Positions 50,488 through 58,588 of a stretch of 64,000 bases of DNA are shown here, piece after piece. Source of the stretch: Stenotrophomonas maltophilia (GTDB taxonomy: Bacteria; Pseudomonadota; Gammaproteobacteria; Xanthomonadales; Xanthomonadaceae). Where the stretch lies: NCBI RefSeq assembly GCF_002799155.1, contig NZ_NERD01000002.1:2542001-2606000 (forward strand). The letters are read 5' to 3'. Every line of letters begins with the position of its first letter. Position 1 is the stretch's first letter. A model generated the notes under the pieces. The model did not search any database, was not told the DNA's origin, and saw only the letters and a program-made list of their open reading frames with translations. Position numbers and translations under genes: made by a program.

Positions 50488-50655
50488 ATGCGATTCAACC
50501 TCGTTGCCGCCGTCCTGCTGATCCTGATCGGCCTGTTCATGCTCGCCAGCAATCTCGGCTGGACGCATCTGAACCTGTCCAAGCTGCTGTTGACCTGGTG
50601 GCCGGTGGCCCTGGTGGGCGTCGGCATCGCGATGCTGTTCGGTCGCGGCAAATAA
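50488..50655 (+). CDS. Small membrane protein (55 aa, DUF5668/LiaF-like segment)
   Basis: A short frame, missed by length cutoffs, begins with ATG at 50488 and ends TAA at 50653. The product is MRFNLVAAVLLILIGLFMLA, then SNLGWTHLNLSKLLLTWWPV, then ALVGVGIAMLFGRGK: two hydrophobic helices separated by a short polar turn, the pattern of the LiaI/LiaF transmembrane region. It lies 15 bp after the HIT gene stop, so it is likely the third gene of that operon. Role unknown. Confidence 0.75.
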   Translation: MRFNLVAAVLLILIGLFMLASNLGWTHLNLSKLLLTWWPVALVGVGIAMLFGRGK

Positions 50656-50695
50656 GGCAGTGCCCGGCCATGCCCGGGCACGCACCAGAAACGGA

Positions 50696-50718
50696 AACGC
50701 CGGGCATCGCCCGGCGTT
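50696..50718 (-). terminator. Terminator of dcd (possibly bidirectional)
   Basis: AACGCCGGGC and GCCCGGCGTT form a perfect 10-bp stem with loop ATC. On the minus strand it is followed by a pyrimidine tract (TTTCCGTTTCT). It lies about 25 bp beyond the dcd stop. A second hairpin, GTGCCCGG...CCGGGCAC (about 50660-50681), lies beside it and may serve the plus-strand operon. Confidence 0.7.
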
Positions 50719-50742
50719 CTCGATGGGTGATGACGCGAGCGA

Positions 50743-51315
50743 TCAGGTCCGCGGCAGGGTCACGCCGGTCTGGCCCTGGTACTTGCCGCCACGATCGCGG
50801 TACGACGTCTCGCACACGTCATCGGCGGCCGCCTGGAAGAACAGCATCTGCGCCACGCCTTCGTTGGCGTAGATGCGCGCCGGCAGCGGCGTGGTGTTGC
50901 TGAATTCCAGGGTGACGTGGCCTTCCCATTCCGGCTCCAGCGGCGTCACGTTGACGATGATGCCGCAGCGCGCGTAGGTGCTCTTGCCCAGGCACACCAC
51001 CAGGGTATCGCGCGGGATGCGGAAGTACTCTACGGTACGCGCCAGCGCGAAGCTGTTCGGCGGGATGATGCATTCGTCGGCGGTGATGTCGACGAAGCTG
51101 CCCGAGTCGAAGTGCTTGGGATCGACAATCGTCGAGTTGATGTTGGTGAATACCTTGAACTCGCGCGAGCAGCGCACGTCGTAGCCATAGCTGGACGTGC
51201 CATAGCTGACGATGCGCTGGCCGTTGGCCTGCTTGACCTGCCCCGCCTCGAACGGCTCGATCATGCCGTGCTGCTCGGACATGCGGCGGATCCAACGGTC
51301 ACTCTTGATGCTCAT
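50743..51315 (-). CDS. dcd: dCTP deaminase
   Basis: Deaminates dCTP to dUTP for thymidylate synthesis, 190 residues. Typical blocks: [26 protein letters not shown]-type segment ([19 protein letters not shown]), [20 protein letters not shown] and EGVAQMLFF. The ATG at 51315 gives [14 protein letters not shown]. The length equals that of E. coli Dcd closely. Confidence 0.97.
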   Translation of the reverse strand: MSIKSDRWIRRMSEQHGMIEPFEAGQVKQANGQRIVSYGTSSYGYDVRCSREFKVFTNINSTIVDPKHFDSGSFVDITADECIIPPNSFALARTVEYFRIPRDTLVVCLGKSTYARCGIIVNVTPLEPEWEGHVTLEFSNTTPLPARIYANEGVAQMLFFQAAADDVCETSYRDRGGKYQGQTGVTLPRT

Positions 51316-51352
51316 GCTTTGTCCTGGGGGTACGAGGGGCGCGAGGATTCTA

Positions 51353-51384
51353 GCAGGGGCCCGGCCTCGGCCGGCGGCCCCTGC
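51353..51384. repeat. Hairpin between mrp and dcd
   Basis: GCAGGGGCC (51353-51361) pairs with GGCCCCTGC (51376-51384), with an inner CGGCC/GGCCG stem. It lies in the 77-bp gap between the mrp stop and the dcd start on the minus strand. It could be an attenuator or weak terminator. Confidence 0.5.
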
Positions 51385-51392
51385 CCCGGCAC

Positions 51393-52247
51393 TCACAGCA
51401 GCGACGACAGGATCGGGATCGAGGCGCGCGGGCGCTTGCCCACTTCCTCGATCAGGCGCTGTGCGGCATGGCGATAGGCCTGGGCCGGCGCCGAATCCGG
51501 CTGGGCCACGGTGATCGGGGTGCCTGCATCGCCCTGTTCGCGGATGCCGATCTGCAGCGGCAGCGAACCCAGCAGCGGCACGCCGTACTGCGCGGCCATG
51601 CGCTCGCCGCCGCCCTCGCCGAACAGGTGCTCGATGTGCCCGCAGCTGCTGCAGGTATGCACCGCCATGTTCTCGACAATGCCCAGCACCGGCACCTCGA
51701 CTTTCTCGAACATCTTCAGCGCTTTCTTCGCATCCAGCGTGGCGATGTCCTGCGGCGTGGTGACGATCACCGCACCGGCCAGCGGAATCTTCTGGGTCAG
51801 GGTCAGCTGGATGTCACCGGTGCCCGGCGGCAGGTCGATCAGCAGGAAATCCAGGTCGTCCCACAGGGTGTCGTTGAACAGCTGGGTCATCGCCGAGGTG
51901 GCCATCGGGCCGCGCCAGATCATCGGCGTGTCCTCTTCGATCAGGTAGCCGATCGACATGGTGTCCACGCCAAAGGCACGCAACGGCTCGATGCTCTTGT
52001 TGTCCGGGCTTTCCGGGCGGCCGGACAGGCCCAGCATGGCTGGCACGCTGGGGCCATAGATATCGGCGTCGAGCACGCCCACGCGGGCGCCGAGCTGCTG
52101 CAGCGCCACGGCCAGGTTCACCGAGGTGGTGGACTTGCCGACGCCGCCCTTGCCCGAACCGACCGCGATCACGTTGCGGATGCGGGCATGCGGCGTCAGT
52201 CCCTTCTGGACCTGGCTGGCATGGGGGCGGCGGGGAGAACTGTTCAC
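51393..52247 (-). CDS. mrp: Iron-sulfur cluster carrier protein, Mrp/ApbC family
   Basis: A 284-residue P-loop ATPase that carries or transfers Fe-S clusters. The deviant Walker A is [17 protein letters not shown]. The CxxC motif is [16 protein letters not shown]. The N-terminal DUF59 domain of E. coli Mrp is absent, as in other short members. The start is uncertain: I use the GTG at 52247 ([14 protein letters not shown]); other GTG codons lie just upstream. Confidence 0.88.
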   Translation of the reverse strand: MNSSPRRPHASQVQKGLTPHARIRNVIAVGSGKGGVGKSTTSVNLAVALQQLGARVGVLDADIYGPSVPAMLGLSGRPESPDNKSIEPLRAFGVDTMSIGYLIEEDTPMIWRGPMATSAMTQLFNDTLWDDLDFLLIDLPPGTGDIQLTLTQKIPLAGAVIVTTPQDIATLDAKKALKMFEKVEVPVLGIVENMAVHTCSSCGHIEHLFGEGGGERMAAQYGVPLLGSLPLQIGIREQGDAGTPITVAQPDSAPAQAYRHAAQRLIEEVGKRPRASIPILSSLL

Positions 52248-52345
52248 AACGAGCACCGGCGGGGTCAGGGGGGATAACCCAACATCATACAAGCTGGACG
52301 TAACCTGACTGAAATTCAGGATTGCGACAGATTCGTGCACAGATT

Positions 52346-52367
52346 GTTAAGTTCATGTTACGTTCGA
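52346..52367 (+). promoter_or_regulatory. Shared upstream motif of TonB-receptor gene 1
   Basis: GTTAA-N6-GTTACGTTCGA occurs 96 bases upstream of the first receptor start. The same pattern occurs upstream of the second receptor (55558-55579). It may be a promoter element or a regulator site. The surrounding 215-bp region is AT-rich and has no gene. Confidence 0.45.
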
Positions 52368-52462
52368 TAAGCACTGTTTTGAGCTGTGGAGCCGGTTATT
52401 CCGGCCCGCGCGATGGCGCATGCGCAGTGCCGTTTTTGTTTTTTGCTCTCCAATGGAACTAC

Positions 52463-55252
52463 ATGAAACACGTCAGCAATACCGCACGTCGCAACACGCT
52501 CGCCGTCGCCCTGATTTCCGCCCTGATGGCCGCCGCCCCGGCAATGGCCCAGGACAAGGCGACCAACCTGGACAAGATCACCGTCACCGGTTCGCTGATC
52601 CCGCAGACCCAGGTCGAAACCCAGACCCCGGTGATGTCCATCACCGCCGAAGACATCCAGACCCGCGGTTTCAGCAGTGTTGCTGAAGTGCTGCAGCAGT
52701 CGTCGCTGACCACCGGCGGCCTGCAGGGTGGCCAGACCTCGGGTGCGTTCACCCAGGGCGCCGAAGCGGCCGGCATGTTCGGCCTGAACCCCGGCTACAC
52801 CAAGTACCTGATCAACGGCCGCCCGATGCTCTCGTATCCGGCGCTGTACAACGGCAGCGAGTCGTTCAACAACATCAGCGGCATTCCGATCGACATCGTC
52901 GAGCGCATCGAAGTCCTGCCGGGCGGCCAGTCGTCGCTGTACGGCTCGGACGCGATCGCCGGTGTGGTCAACATCATCCTGAAGGAACGCATGGACGGCG
53001 GCACGATGTCGATCCGTGGCGGCACCTACACCGAAGGCGGTGGCAGCAACATCCGCTTCAGCGCCGCCAAGGGCTTCAACGCGTTCGACGACCGCTTCCA
53101 TGCGCTGGTCAATGTGCAGATCGAAAACGGCAGCCCGATCTGGGGCTACCAGCGTGACATCACCAAGCAGAACAACCCGGTCGGTTACACCGCGCAGCTG
53201 CCGTCGAACGACTTTGCCGTCATCGGCAACGCCGACAACAAGCTGTACATGATGGACCCGACCCGCTGCGCCAACGTGGCAGGCCTGTACGACGGCACCA
53301 CCACCGTCGGCAAGCGTGCATCGGGCGAATCGTGCGGCTCGGTGTACAGCGCCGGCTACAAGACCCTGAAGAACGGCAAGAACAGCGGCCAGTTCTACTC
53401 GTCGATGACCTTCGACGTGAACGACAACTTCCAGCTGTTCGCCGACGTGCTGTACAGCAAGGAAAAGACCGAGTTCACCTCCGGCTCCAGCGCGCTGTGG
53501 TGGGGCACCAAGTCGGTGATGGGCGGCTTCTACGACCAGGGCCTGGGCAAGGTCGTGAACCTGCAGCGCGCCTTCGCGCCGGAGGAAATCGGCCCGGGCC
53601 ACTACAACAACATCCTGAACTCCGATGAGAGCCGTTCCTACCAGGTCACCCTGGGCGGCAAGGGCATGGTCGGCGACTGGGACTACAGCGCCAGCTTCAC
53701 CCGCGGCGAATACCGCCTGGACCAGAACCGCTTCGCGCGCTGGAAGGACAAGATCGAAGGCTTCTTCGGCGAGACCGTGCTGGGCCCGCGCCTGGGCACC
53801 ACCGCTGATGGCTTCGGCATCTACAACCCGGACTACACTGCTTTCTACTCGCCGATCACTCCGGACCAGTTCGCCAGCTTCACCGGCTATGGCACCCACC
53901 GCAGCAAGACCTGGCAGAACCTGGGTCGCGTGCAGGTGACCAACGGTTCGCTGTTCTCCCTGCCCGGCGGCGACGCCGGCCTGGCCGTCGTGCTGGAAGG
54001 CGGCAGCGAAGGTTGGGACTACTCGCCCGACCAGGCCTTCGTCGATGGCAACGCCTGGGGCGCCAGCGCCGTGGCCGGTGCGGGCCACCGCAGCAACTAC
54101 GCGGTGACCAGCGAACTGCGCATGCCGGTGTTCGAATCGCTGACCATCAGCGCCTCGGGCCGCTATGACGCCTTCAAGATCGCCGACAAGACCGTCGACA
54201 AGGCCACCTACAGCCTCGGCCTGGAATACCGCCCGGTTGAAAGCCTGCTGCTGCGCGGCAAGTACGGCACCGCGTTCCGCGCGCCGACCCTGTCCGATGC
54301 CTTCCAGGGCATGAGCGGCTCGTTCGCCTCCGGCCAGAACGATTACTACCGCTGCAGCCAGATGGGTTACGCACTGCGTGACGAAGCCTGCTCGTTCTAC
54401 AAGACCACCTCGGTGTACAGCGAAAAGTCCGGCAACCCGGACCTGAAGCCGATCACCGCCGACGTGTGGAGCGCAGGCGTGGTGTGGGCCCCGGTGAGCA
54501 ACTTCTCGCTGTCGGTCGACTACTACAACTGGAAGATCAAGAACGAGGTCAAGACGCTGAGCACCGACCAGCTGCTGCTGGCCGAGTACCAGTGCCACAA
54601 CGGCCTGCCGAACAACACCTCGGCCAGCTGCCAGAACGTGACCGACTGGGTGACCCGCGACGCCGGTGGCAACCTGACCCGCGTGTACACCCCGAAGCTC
54701 AACGTGGCCAGCCAGAACCTGGAAGCGGTGACCGTCGGTGCCAAGTACCAGCAGGACCTGGGGCGCTTCGGTTCGCTGATGTTCTCCGGCAACTACACCA
54801 ACATGCTGAAGCGTGAAGTGGTGGCCCTGCCGGGTGCACAGAAGCTGGACCTGCTGAGCGATCCGTACAACATGTGGTACTACGACAACTTCGCCAAGGT
54901 CCGTGGCGACGTGTCGGTGGGCTGGGCCATCTCCAAGTTCACCACCACCGTGTACGCCAACTACGTCGGCAGCACCCCGAACTACCTGGCCTACACCGGC
55001 CGCAGCTATGACTACGTCCACTCCTCCGGCGCCAAGGCCGGCAAGTGGGGCTCGTACACCACGTACAACATGAGCCTGAACTACCAGGCGCAGGACAATC
55101 TGACCCTGTCGCTGATGGTCAACAACGTGTTCAACAAGCTGCCGGAAGGCCAGCGCTATAACTACCCGGGCAACGAATCGACCCCGTTCAACGACGGCTT
55201 CTACAGCGTCTATGGCCGCCAGATCTCGGCCCAGGTCAAGTACGACTTCTGA
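52463..55252 (+). CDS. TonB-dependent receptor 1
   Basis: A 929-residue outer-membrane transporter. A signal peptide (ALISALMAAAPAMA) precedes a plug domain with DKITVTGSLIPQTQVETQTP (TonB-box-like region), RPMLSYPALYN and SLYGSDAIAGVVNIILKER. The barrel follows, with HRSNYAVTSELRMP and NNVFNKLPEGQRYN. The chain ends in Phe (VKYDF), the usual outer-membrane insertion signal. Substrate unknown. Start: ATG at 52463, preceded by GGA. It is the paralogue of the gene at 55660. Confidence 0.9.
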   Translation: MKHVSNTARRNTLAVALISALMAAAPAMAQDKATNLDKITVTGSLIPQTQVETQTPVMSITAEDIQTRGFSSVAEVLQQSSLTTGGLQGGQTSGAFTQGAEAAGMFGLNPGYTKYLINGRPMLSYPALYNGSESFNNISGIPIDIVERIEVLPGGQSSLYGSDAIAGVVNIILKERMDGGTMSIRGGTYTEGGGSNIRFSAAKGFNAFDDRFHALVNVQIENGSPIWGYQRDITKQNNPVGYTAQLPSNDFAVIGNADNKLYMMDPTRCANVAGLYDGTTTVGKRASGESCGSVYSAGYKTLKNGKNSGQFYSSMTFDVNDNFQLFADVLYSKEKTEFTSGSSALWWGTKSVMGGFYDQGLGKVVNLQRAFAPEEIGPGHYNNILNSDESRSYQVTLGGKGMVGDWDYSASFTRGEYRLDQNRFARWKDKIEGFFGETVLGPRLGTTADGFGIYNPDYTAFYSPITPDQFASFTGYGTHRSKTWQNLGRVQVTNGSLFSLPGGDAGLAVVLEGGSEGWDYSPDQAFVDGNAWGASAVAGAGHRSNYAVTSELRMPVFESLTISASGRYDAFKIADKTVDKATYSLGLEYRPVESLLLRGKYGTAFRAPTLSDAFQGMSGSFASGQNDYYRCSQMGYALRDEACSFYKTTSVYSEKSGNPDLKPITADVWSAGVVWAPVSNFSLSVDYYNWKIKNEVKTLSTDQLLLAEYQCHNGLPNNTSASCQNVTDWVTRDAGGNLTRVYTPKLNVASQNLEAVTVGAKYQQDLGRFGSLMFSGNYTNMLKREVVALPGAQKLDLLSDPYNMWYYDNFAKVRGDVSVGWAISKFTTTVYANYVGSTPNYLAYTGRSYDYVHSSGAKAGKWGSYTTYNMSLNYQAQDNLTLSLMVNNVFNKLPEGQRYNYPGNESTPFNDGFYSVYGRQISAQVKYDF

Positions 55253-55285
55253 TCCCGTCGTATTCCGGACTCCGTGTCTGGACCA

Positions 55286-55314
55286 GGCCCCGCTTCGGCG
55301 GGGCCTTTTTTTTT
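55286..55314 (+). terminator. Rho-independent terminator of receptor 1
   Basis: GGCCCCGC (55286-55293) and GCGGGGCC (55298-55305) form a perfect 8-bp stem with loop TTCG, then nine T (55306-55314). It is the strongest terminator in the window, about 35 bp after the stop, and separates the two tandem receptor genes. Confidence 0.92.
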
Positions 55315-55557
55315 GGGGCTGAACCCTCTCCTGCCTGACCACGGAAATGTGAACCGCAACACACAAACAGCGACGTTCAGGGGAGTACTCACGCATCGCA
55401 ATGCGTTGATTCCAAACACAAAATTTCAGAGCGGACACGCTGCCTTGCATGTCGCCACCTTTTGAAACATACCAAAACAAATGGCCTTATCCATTGATTC
55501 AAAAGCGTTTTCTTGTCTTCCAGGAGCATCGTGATGTGACAGCCCTGTGTTGACGAC

Positions 55558-55579
55558 GTTAACAACGTGTTACGGTCGA
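55558..55579 (+). promoter_or_regulatory. Shared upstream motif of TonB-receptor gene 2
   Basis: GTTAA-N6-GTTACGGTCGA lies 81 bases upstream of the second start. TTGACG (55550-55555) sits 5' of it and could be a -35. The 55315-55659 gap otherwise holds no gene. The match with receptor 1 suggests shared control. Confidence 0.45.
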
Positions 55580-55659
55580 CCTGAACGGAATCACACTGAA
55601 CGAATTGTTAATGCGCAAGGACTGCGCCGCCAAGACATTGCTCACTACGGGGATCCACC

Positions 55660-58467
55660 ATGTCTCGCCAACGTTCCACGCTCTCGCGCCACCCTCTGAC
55701 CCTCGCCCTGATGGGCACCCTGCTGGCCTCCGGAACCGCCCTGGCCCAGGACGGCAACGCGCCGACCCAGCTTGACCGTGTGACCGTCACCGGATCGCTG
55801 ATCCCGCAGACCGAGATCGAGAACCACACGCCCGTCCTGACTGTCACCGCCGAGGATATCCAGACCCGCGGTTTCACCAGCGTCGCCGATGTCCTGCAGC
55901 AGTCCTCGCTGTCCACCGGCGGCCTGCAGGGCGGCCAGACCTCCGCATCCTTCACCCAGGGCGCCGAAGCGGCCGGCATGTTCGGCCTCAGCCCGGGCTA
56001 CACCAAGTACCTGATCAACGGCCGGCCGATGCTCTCGTATCCGGCGCTGTACAACGGCGGCGATACCTTCAACAACATCAGCGGCATTCCGATCGACATC
56101 GTCGAACGCATCGAGATCCTGCCGGGCGGCCAGTCCTCGCTGTACGGCTCGGACGCGATCGCCGGCGTGGTCAACATCATCCTCAAGGAGCGCATGGATG
56201 GTGGCGTGCTCAATGTGCGTGGCGGCGCCTACAGCGAAGGGGGCGGCAACAGCTTCCGCCTCAGCGGTGCACGCGGCTTCAACTCCAAGGATGACCGCTT
56301 CCATGCACTGGTCAACGTGCAGTATGAAAAGACCAGCCCGATCTGGGGTTACCAGCGTGACCTGACCAAGGTCAACAACCCGGACGGCTACAGCCCGCAG
56401 TATGTCTCCAATGATTTCCTGGTGCTGCTGCCGGCCGCCAACAACCGCTACGCGATGATGGACCCGAACCTCTGCGCCAACGTGGCCGGCCAGTTCGACG
56501 GCACCACCGTGCTCGGCACCCGGCCGACCGGCCAGGCCTGCGGTTCGGTCTATGGCACCGGCTACAAGACCATCAAGAACGGCAAGGAAAGCGGGCAGAT
56601 CTACAGCTCGGCCACGTTCGACGTGAACGACAACTTCCAGCTGTTCGGCGATGCGCTGTACAGCCTGGAAGAGGTCAAGTACGCAACCGGTTCCGGCTAC
56701 ACCTGGTGGGGCACCTCCTCCGGATGGGGCCGCTTCTATGACCAGACCAGCGGCCAGTACATGAACCTGCAGCGCGTGTTCGCGCCGGAGGACATCGGTG
56801 GCGGTGGTTACCGCGACATCATGAACACCGACCGCAACAAGGCCTACCAGGTCACCCTGGGCGGCCGCGGCACCGCCGGCAACTGGGACTACAGCCTCAG
56901 CTTCACCCGCGGCGAGTACAAGCTGACCGAACGCAACTTCGTACGCTGGAACGACCCGATCAACGATTACTTCGAGCAGCGCGTGCTGGGCCCGGTGCTG
57001 GGCACCACCAGCACCGGCTACGACATCTACAGCCCGAACTGGGAAGCGTTCTACGCGCCGCTGCCCGCCGGTGACTTCCAGAGCTTCACCGGCTACAGCT
57101 ACAGCGAAAGCCGCACCTGGCAGAACCTGGCCCGCGCCCAGGTCACCAATGGCTCGCTGTTCAAGCTGCCCGGTGGCGATGCTGGCTTCGCCGTGGTTGT
57201 CGAAGGTGGCAGCGAAGGCTGGGATTACACGCCCGACCCGGGCCTGATGGACGGCAGCGTGTGGGGCACCACCGCCGTATCCGGTGCCGGCCATCGCAGC
57301 AACTACGCGGTGACCACCGAGCTGCGCATGCCGCTGCTGGAGACGCTGACCGTCACCGGCTCCGGCCGCTATGACGCCTTCAAGATCGGCAGCAACACCG
57401 TAGACAAGGCCACCTACAGCGTCGGCATCGAGTTCCGTCCGATCGACAGCCTGCTGTTCCGCGGCAAGTACGGCACCGCCTTCCGCGCGCCGACCTTGTC
57501 CGACGCCTTCCAGGGCCGCAGCGGTTACTACGCCAACGGCTCCACCGACTACTACCGTTGCGGCCAGCTGGGCTACGACCCGGCCAACACCACCGGCTGC
57601 CCATACGACAGCGTCTCGGTGTTCGGCACCCGCTCGGGCAACCCGGACCTGGAGCCGATCACCGCCGACGTCTGGAATGCGGGCGTCGTCTGGGCACCGA
57701 TCAACAACCTGTCGCTGTCGGTCGACTACTACAACTGGAAGATCAAGAACGAGGTCGATACGCTCAGCTCCGACCAGCTGCTGCTGGCCGAGTACTACTG
57801 CCGCAACGGCCAGTCCAACAACACCTCGGCCAGCTGCCAGAACGTCAATGACTGGATCACCCGTGATGGATCGGGCGTGCTCGACGAGATCTACACGCCG
57901 AAGATGAACGTCGCCCGCCAGAACCTGGAAGCGCTGACCGCCAGCTTCAAGTACGTGCAGGACATCGGCCGCTTCGGCTCGCTGCAGTTCTCGGCCAACT
58001 ACACCGACATGCTCAAGCGCAAGCTGCAGCCGCAGCCGGGCGACGAGTACCTGGACCTGCTGCGCGACCCGTATGCGATGTGGGTGTACGACTCGTACGC
58101 CAAGGTGCGCGCGGACGGTTCGATCGGCTGGGCCAAGGACAACTGGACCACCACCCTGTATGCCAACTACATCGGCAAGACGCCGAATTACATGGCTTAC
58201 GTGGGCAACGGCTATGACTACGTCCACAGCTCCGGCTACAAGGCTGGCAAGTGGGGTTCCTATACCACTTACAACCTGAGCGTGAACTACCGCGCGATGG
58301 AAAACCTGACCCTGTCGCTGATGGTCAACAATGTGTTCAACAAGATGCCGGACAACCAGCGCTACAGCTTCGCCGGCACCAGCGGCCAGCCGTACAACAA
58401 CTACCTGTACAACGCCTACGGGCGCGCGATCTACGTGCAGGCCAAGTACGCGTTCGGCGTGAAGTAA
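55660..58467 (+). CDS. TonB-dependent receptor 2 (paralogue of receptor 1)
   Basis: A 935-residue outer-membrane transporter with a signal peptide (TLLASGTALA). Most aligned positions match receptor 1 by eye, and long stretches of the plug domain are nearly identical (PGYTKYLINGRPMLSYPALY; GSDAIAGVVNIILKER). Surface loops differ, which suggests altered ligand range. The chain ends FGVK, so the terminal aromatic residue of receptor 1 is missing. Start: ATG at 55660. Confidence 0.9.
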   Translation: MSRQRSTLSRHPLTLALMGTLLASGTALAQDGNAPTQLDRVTVTGSLIPQTEIENHTPVLTVTAEDIQTRGFTSVADVLQQSSLSTGGLQGGQTSASFTQGAEAAGMFGLSPGYTKYLINGRPMLSYPALYNGGDTFNNISGIPIDIVERIEILPGGQSSLYGSDAIAGVVNIILKERMDGGVLNVRGGAYSEGGGNSFRLSGARGFNSKDDRFHALVNVQYEKTSPIWGYQRDLTKVNNPDGYSPQYVSNDFLVLLPAANNRYAMMDPNLCANVAGQFDGTTVLGTRPTGQACGSVYGTGYKTIKNGKESGQIYSSATFDVNDNFQLFGDALYSLEEVKYATGSGYTWWGTSSGWGRFYDQTSGQYMNLQRVFAPEDIGGGGYRDIMNTDRNKAYQVTLGGRGTAGNWDYSLSFTRGEYKLTERNFVRWNDPINDYFEQRVLGPVLGTTSTGYDIYSPNWEAFYAPLPAGDFQSFTGYSYSESRTWQNLARAQVTNGSLFKLPGGDAGFAVVVEGGSEGWDYTPDPGLMDGSVWGTTAVSGAGHRSNYAVTTELRMPLLETLTVTGSGRYDAFKIGSNTVDKATYSVGIEFRPIDSLLFRGKYGTAFRAPTLSDAFQGRSGYYANGSTDYYRCGQLGYDPANTTGCPYDSVSVFGTRSGNPDLEPITADVWNAGVVWAPINNLSLSVDYYNWKIKNEVDTLSSDQLLLAEYYCRNGQSNNTSASCQNVNDWITRDGSGVLDEIYTPKMNVARQNLEALTASFKYVQDIGRFGSLQFSANYTDMLKRKLQPQPGDEYLDLLRDPYAMWVYDSYAKVRADGSIGWAKDNWTTTLYANYIGKTPNYMAYVGNGYDYVHSSGYKAGKWGSYTTYNLSVNYRAMENLTLSLMVNNVFNKMPDNQRYSFAGTSGQPYNNYLYNAYGRAIYVQAKYAFGVK

Positions 58468-58490
58468 TCCCGCAACAGCAGCAACGGAAA

Positions 58491-58514
58491 AGCCCCGCCA
58501 TGGCGGGGCTTTTT
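58491..58514. terminator. Bidirectional terminator between receptors 2 and 3
   Basis: AGCCCCGCC and GGCGGGGCT (58491-58510) form a stem with almost no loop, followed by TTTTT on the plus strand and preceded by AAAA, so it can serve both strands. It lies between two convergent genes. Confidence 0.85.
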
Positions 58515-58588
58515 CGTGTCCGGCATGACCTTTCGGAAAAACAGGCCCGGGCAAAGCCGGGCCTGCCTTCTTCCTCCGGCCCTTCCGC

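Noticed and set aside
55645-58554. Minus-strand frame of about 969 codons opposite TonB-receptor 2
   Set aside because: Antisense shadow of a receptor whose signal peptide and plug domain are clear; similar frames appear opposite receptor 1.
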